Below are positions 61,142 to 64,000 of a stretch of DNA of 64,000 nt, one piece after another. Under the pieces are notes generated by a model. The model saw nothing but the letters and a program-made list of their open reading frames with translations, searched no databases and was not told where the DNA came from. How positions within the stretch are numbered: the first letter of the stretch is position 1; each line of letters begins with the position of its first letter. The position numbers were made by a program, and so were the translations under genes. The stretch comes from Mnemiopsis leidyi (Eukaryota > Ctenophora > Tentaculata > Lobata > Bolinopsidae): positions 373,898-437,897 of the forward strand of contig JH157001.1 of NCBI GenBank assembly GCA_000226015.1, in the 5' to 3' direction.

Positions 61142-63890
61142 TGTTAGTTTACCTTGCAGTAGTAGTTCCCCTCGTCACTTTGTTCCACGTTGAAGAACGT
61201 TAGTAAACTCTTTTTCTCAGATGATTTCACGTAGACCAGTGAGAACAGTAACTTACTGTTCTTGAACCAAGAGATGTAAACTTTTCCTTTTCCGCCCTTG
61301 GAGAAGATTTTGTTTGACTAAAGTCAAAAGTAAACATAGCCGGAGTACCAGATCAATGATATCCAGTATTTGATACTCAAGTACAGCCTGGTTTACAGAC
61401 CGCCAAGTTATTGCCTAAATTACTGACAACCCCTATTTGCAAGGCTATTGTTATTGTCTATGTTTCCTAAGGTGCGAGTAAATCCAAGAATCAAAGCTTT
61501 GTTTGCGTCACGTTGCGGCTCATTTTTAAATTTCAATAAAAAATTTTATTTTTGGGGGGTGAAGCCGGCCGGGCAACGTCTCGCTGTGAGGGTATTTGTA
61601 ACTGTGTAGCCGCGGTACTATCACATCAAGATTTACACATAGATATCTACCTCTTCAGAGGAAGAATCAGTGAGTTCGGAGTACTGAACGTGGCACGTCA
61701 ACTCAGCTTCGCCACCTGGACGGGGAAATTTGTTAATTTTCTAATTTCTTTAAAATTGAACCGTAAATATAAGACTGCGTCTTTCAAATTCAATGAACCA
61801 TTGGTAATTAAACCTTAAGGATGCTATAACCATGCTGGATAGTATCAAAGTGATTCAATTTTGAAAGACTCCGGAAATTTTAGTCAGGAGAAACGAGGAT
61901 GGAATATTTCAAAATAGAAAGAAAATACTTAAAGTCTAAACTCCTATAAGTTTAGAACCAAGTTTTACAAACCCAAGGAAACATCAACATCACGAGGAGA
62001 AGCCAGGAAGCTGAAAACGTTGACAGACTTAATGGGGCTGTGCAGAGAAAGGGACTGTGTTGTTATTTTACACAGATATCCAGCTGAGTCAGATCCTCTA
62101 GCACTCTGAACAGATCCGATTATAGTTTACACAGAGGGTCAGAGAAATATTCGCACTAGCTGCTGCCTTGTGTTTGACGATATGCATTTTACTAACATTT
62201 AATTGAAACTAGAAAAATAAGGTTTCTTGGCATTCCAACCTCTATTCTCAGTATACTGTAAAGTAGTTTGTAATCTTTGTCAACTTCTTTGAGAACAACA
62301 TGCTCTTCAAAATCTATATCCAGGTCACCTGAGGTTTTTCATTGCTAAGATTTAATGTTTTTTTACCAGCATGAATGTTCTGCTTCATGAAAGGTTGAAA
62401 TCTATATTTCTGCATAGCTGTGAAAAATTCAGAATTATTCAGGTAGTTTGTGGCATCGATACTCATATCTTTATATCTACCTTTTCACAACGAAAAACCA
62501 AAAACACAGCTTACGAGATATTTCGACCTACCTTCTGAAACAGTAATCCAGGATATATCCAGTGCTACGGCATTTGATGACGTAATTAAATCGTTTGATG
62601 ACGTCATTAAATCGTTTGATGACGTAACAGATTCCAGCAGGACCACGCAAGTAAGTTCTAAGACTGATCCCTCGGCTACCGTGTACTCATCGTATCCTCC
62701 CTCCAGTTTAACACCTGCAATGAATTGTCTAAGAAGTAATCACGTGGTGATAAAAAGTAGAATTAGTTTCCTAGCTCCACGCTGCAGACCGTTTTCTATC
62801 GCAGCAACAGGCCAGACAACGTCTAGTTAGAGTTTCCATGTCCAAGTTTATCAATATCAATTATCAATATCATTATTAGATATAATAAAAGGTCTTTAAA
62901 CATCGAGCTAAACACCGAGTCATATTACCATGAGCATCTAAAACAATTTCCTCGGAAAATTCTTAAGAAATTACCAACCATGAACGGTGTATGAAGTTTC
63001 GTTTTGCTCACTGCAAGTTTTCTCACACGACACTGTTTCTTTTTTGCAAATCTGGGTACATATTAAGATTTAAGAGGTGATTCTTTCCAGGGCCAGATCG
63101 TTTTACAAGTATTGGTCGCGCATGCTGCCTATTATTGACAGTTGGAAATGCCTAAACCCAGAGGACCTAAAGTCTAAACTAAAGTTAGGTGAATAATGAA
63201 TAGCTGCCATATTAAGTTGTTGTTAAACATGTTGATGTTGTTAGGTTTAAGTTAAGTATAGCTGTGAAGCACTTACAGGTATATTACAGGTAAGTAAATT
63301 ACTAACAGGTATATTACAGGTAAGTAAATTACTTACAGGTATATTACAGGTAAGTAAATTACTACAGGTATATTACAGGTAAGTAAATTACTTACAGGTA
63401 TATTACAGGTAAGTAAATTACTTACAGGTATATTACAGGTAAGTAAATTACTTACAGGTATATTACAGGTAAGTAAATTACTTACAGGTATATTGCAGGT
63501 AAGTTCGTGGCGAGAAGAGACTCCAGAGTCCTGACCCGAACACCGACACACTGACCAGTCACTCCAGGCTACTTCGTCTCTGTAAACGAGGTGATCTTGA
63601 AAAGTATCGCACTTCCTTACCATCTACATACTATACCTACATTAACACTTTTGTTCTTGGTTCCAAAGATTCCCATGACACTTTTTAAAAATTAAGTTGA
63701 CCAAATTATGAACCACAGTTCTCGCTAAGATACTAGCTAAGACCTAGTTAAAAAAAAGAAAAAAGAAAGAAAGCAAACCCCTGGCAGGAAGCAGTAGTAC
63801 AGAGCCGATAGTTAGCAACATTTCTGTTACCCTGCTCGTCCTCCCTCGTTTGTACTCCAACCCCACAACCAGCACTACACTCGCTCCACT
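47794..63890 (-). CDS. Giant secreted TSP1/Ig/fibrinogen-related matrix protein, 3' part
   Basis: There are 40 visible exons on the complement: 63890-63779, 63615-63486, 63051-62979, 62714-62532, 62328-62240, 62105-61973, 61715-61651, 61317-61153, 61042-60886, 60765-60673, 60495-60393, 60283-60176, 59909-59813, 59182-59086, 58916-58788, 58552-58425, 58110-57974, 57282-57206, 57014-56837, 56655-56453, 56211-56053, 55866-55533, 55327-55209, 54916-54809, 54531-54140, 53944-53800, 53607-53398, 53215-53116, 52932-52779, 52475-52294, 52094-51624, 51319-51181, 51000-50794, 50599-50510, 50326-50194, 49992-49214, 48957-48755, 48553-48372, 48242-48121 and 47940-47794. They make 2277 codons including TGA, and the 5' end is off-window. 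In order: TSP1-like repeats (WSECSAGCGVG, WSDWSVC); two Ig domains (~105-330; DSAGYLC, DEGNYYC); TSP1 repeats with WSDWSSC, WTSWTSC and WSSWSDC; many divergent Cys-rich units (LGEW, CGPG); an unassigned ~140-residue insert (~1100-1237); an acidic Ser/Asp/Glu linker (~1800-2020); and a fibrinogen-related end (TLLGSFVNTDG, GTGCGLMGAG). No membrane segment is seen, so it is probably extracellular matrix. Confidence 0.9.
48985..49135. mobile_element. Foldback MITE-like element, family 2, in TSP1-gene intron
   Basis: Its ends are gacttcggaattcttgggga and the inverted agaattcggacgtcc. It is the reverse-orientation relative of 44576-44729 across its whole length, about 151 bp. It occupies most of the 256-bp intron between exons 49214 and 48957. 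Confidence 0.8.
51320..51341. repeat. Homopolymer G run serving as a splice-acceptor tract
   Basis: About 15 consecutive G on the + strand read as poly-C on the transcript. They end directly before accag at the acceptor of exon 51319-51181, so they take the place of the polypyrimidine tract. Confidence 0.85.
51505..51623. repeat. 27-bp tandem repeat starting at a splice donor
   Basis: Four copies of a 27-bp unit (aagtaactaaaagaagatga plus tgatgat on the + strand) start within a few bases of the donor of the exon ending at 51624. On the transcript strand each unit contains tcttcttttag, an acceptor-like sequence. The reading frame through it is open (Ser-rich). Confidence 0.95.
54769..54830. 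repeat. Partial tandem duplication of an exon end with its donor
   Basis: gacctcgctggaagca and gaacctcgctggaagcagga lie ~30 bases apart. The upper copy is the true end of exon 54916-54809. The lower one is in the intron and carries a second donor-like junction. Confidence 0.85.
55466..55540. repeat. Partial tandem duplication of an exon end with its donor
   Basis: Three decaying copies of ataggttacatacagcca / aaccaacctaggtt span the donor of the exon ending at 55533. Two of them lie in the intron and keep the cctag-gttggttt-like junction on the transcript strand. Confidence 0.8.
57440..57973. repeat. 42-bp array made of duplicated exon-donor junctions
   Basis: About 12 copies of a ~42-bp unit (gtttgaacatctggtcgtta plus caaggttactatagttacctga). 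On the transcript strand each unit equals the last ~28 bases of exon 58110-57974 (encoding CNDQ-FKLR), the AG, and the donor gtaactatagtaacc. The array begins at the true donor and fills most of the 691-bp intron. Confidence 0.95.
59295..59334. repeat. gaatta hexamer microsatellite
   Basis: About six copies of agaatt, in the intron between exons 59813 and 59182. Confidence 0.9.
61113..61144. repeat. tatg tetramer microsatellite next to a donor
   Basis: About eight copies of tatg. On the transcript strand the repeat (cata) starts about eight bases after the donor of the exon ending at 61153. Confidence 0.95.
62572..62632. repeat. 21-bp coding tandem repeat inside an Ig domain
   Basis: Three copies of tttgatgacgtcattaaatcg-type units lie in exon 62714-62532. 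They encode SSNDLMT / SSNDLIT / SSN and lengthen the loop between the first Ig cysteine (LELTCVV) and its tryptophan (DISWIT). One unit contains the palindrome TGACGTCA. Confidence 0.9.
63247..63490. repeat. 30-bp array made of duplicated exon-donor junctions
   Basis: About eight copies of a 30-bp unit (acttacaggtatattacagg plus taagtaaatt). On the transcript strand each repeats the last ~17 bases of the exon ending at 63486, then the donor gtaagtaattt. The frame is open through the array at 10 codons per unit. Confidence 0.95.
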
Positions 63891-64000
63891 CTGATAACAG
63901 TTATAAGTATAAAACATATTCAATTACACTAACGTGCTACCGGACCATTAAAGTTGTTAAATTTCAGAAACTTTATTCAGTCCGGAGGAACCGAAATTAA

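Overview
The window is animal nuclear DNA. It has many short GT-AG introns, metazoan extracellular domain families (thrombospondin type 1, immunoglobulin, GAIN/GPS, fibrinogen-related), seven-transmembrane receptors, AT-rich intergenic DNA and abundant mini- and microsatellites. The mixture (a Cys-rich unassignable ectodomain on an adhesion GPCR, a class A GPCR without recognisable DRY/NPxxY motifs, and a type III polyketide synthase) suggests a non-bilaterian animal such as a cnidarian, ctenophore, placozoan or sponge. I cannot name the species. Two N runs (34529-34787, 45483-45495) are assembly gaps.

Layout. (1) 453-5853, + strand: 3' part of a long coiled-coil protein gene (16 visible exons). 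(2) 6889-26635, - strand: a complete adhesion GPCR gene of 28 coding exons, about 1607 residues. It runs from a signal peptide through an unusual Cys-rich ectodomain, a GAIN/GPS module and seven membrane helices to a tail ending in a PDZ-ligand-like TSL. (3) 24929-25955, + strand: a single-exon class A GPCR nested antisense in the first coding intron of gene 2, with frame changes in TM3. (4) 26.6-43.5 kb: a gene-poor region with one isolated exon-like ORF, a 16-bp satellite interrupted by a gap, a GGCC-rich cluster and a long perfect-armed hairpin. (5) 43485-45115, - strand: a complete three-exon type III polyketide synthase (chalcone synthase family) of 381 residues with an intact Cys168-His305-Asn339 triad. 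(6) 47794 to beyond 63890, - strand: the 3' 40 exons (2276 residues) of a giant secreted matrix protein. It contains TSP1 repeats, two Ig domains, many further Cys-rich TSP1-like units, acidic linkers and a C-terminal fibrinogen-related domain.

Exons were built by hand from splice signals, reading-frame phase and domain continuity. For genes 2, 5 and 6 the exon lengths sum to whole codons, an internal check that the models are essentially right. One junction in gene 2 (exons 9-10) is uncertain.

The two most notable signals are the type III polyketide synthase in an animal context, and a recurring architecture in which tandem repeats begin at, or within a few tens of bases of, splice donors. 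In several cases the repeat unit is a duplicate of the exon end plus the donor plus the first intron bases. The genes do not form an operon or pathway. The two receptors and the matrix protein are all cell-surface or extracellular, and the polyketide synthase stands alone.
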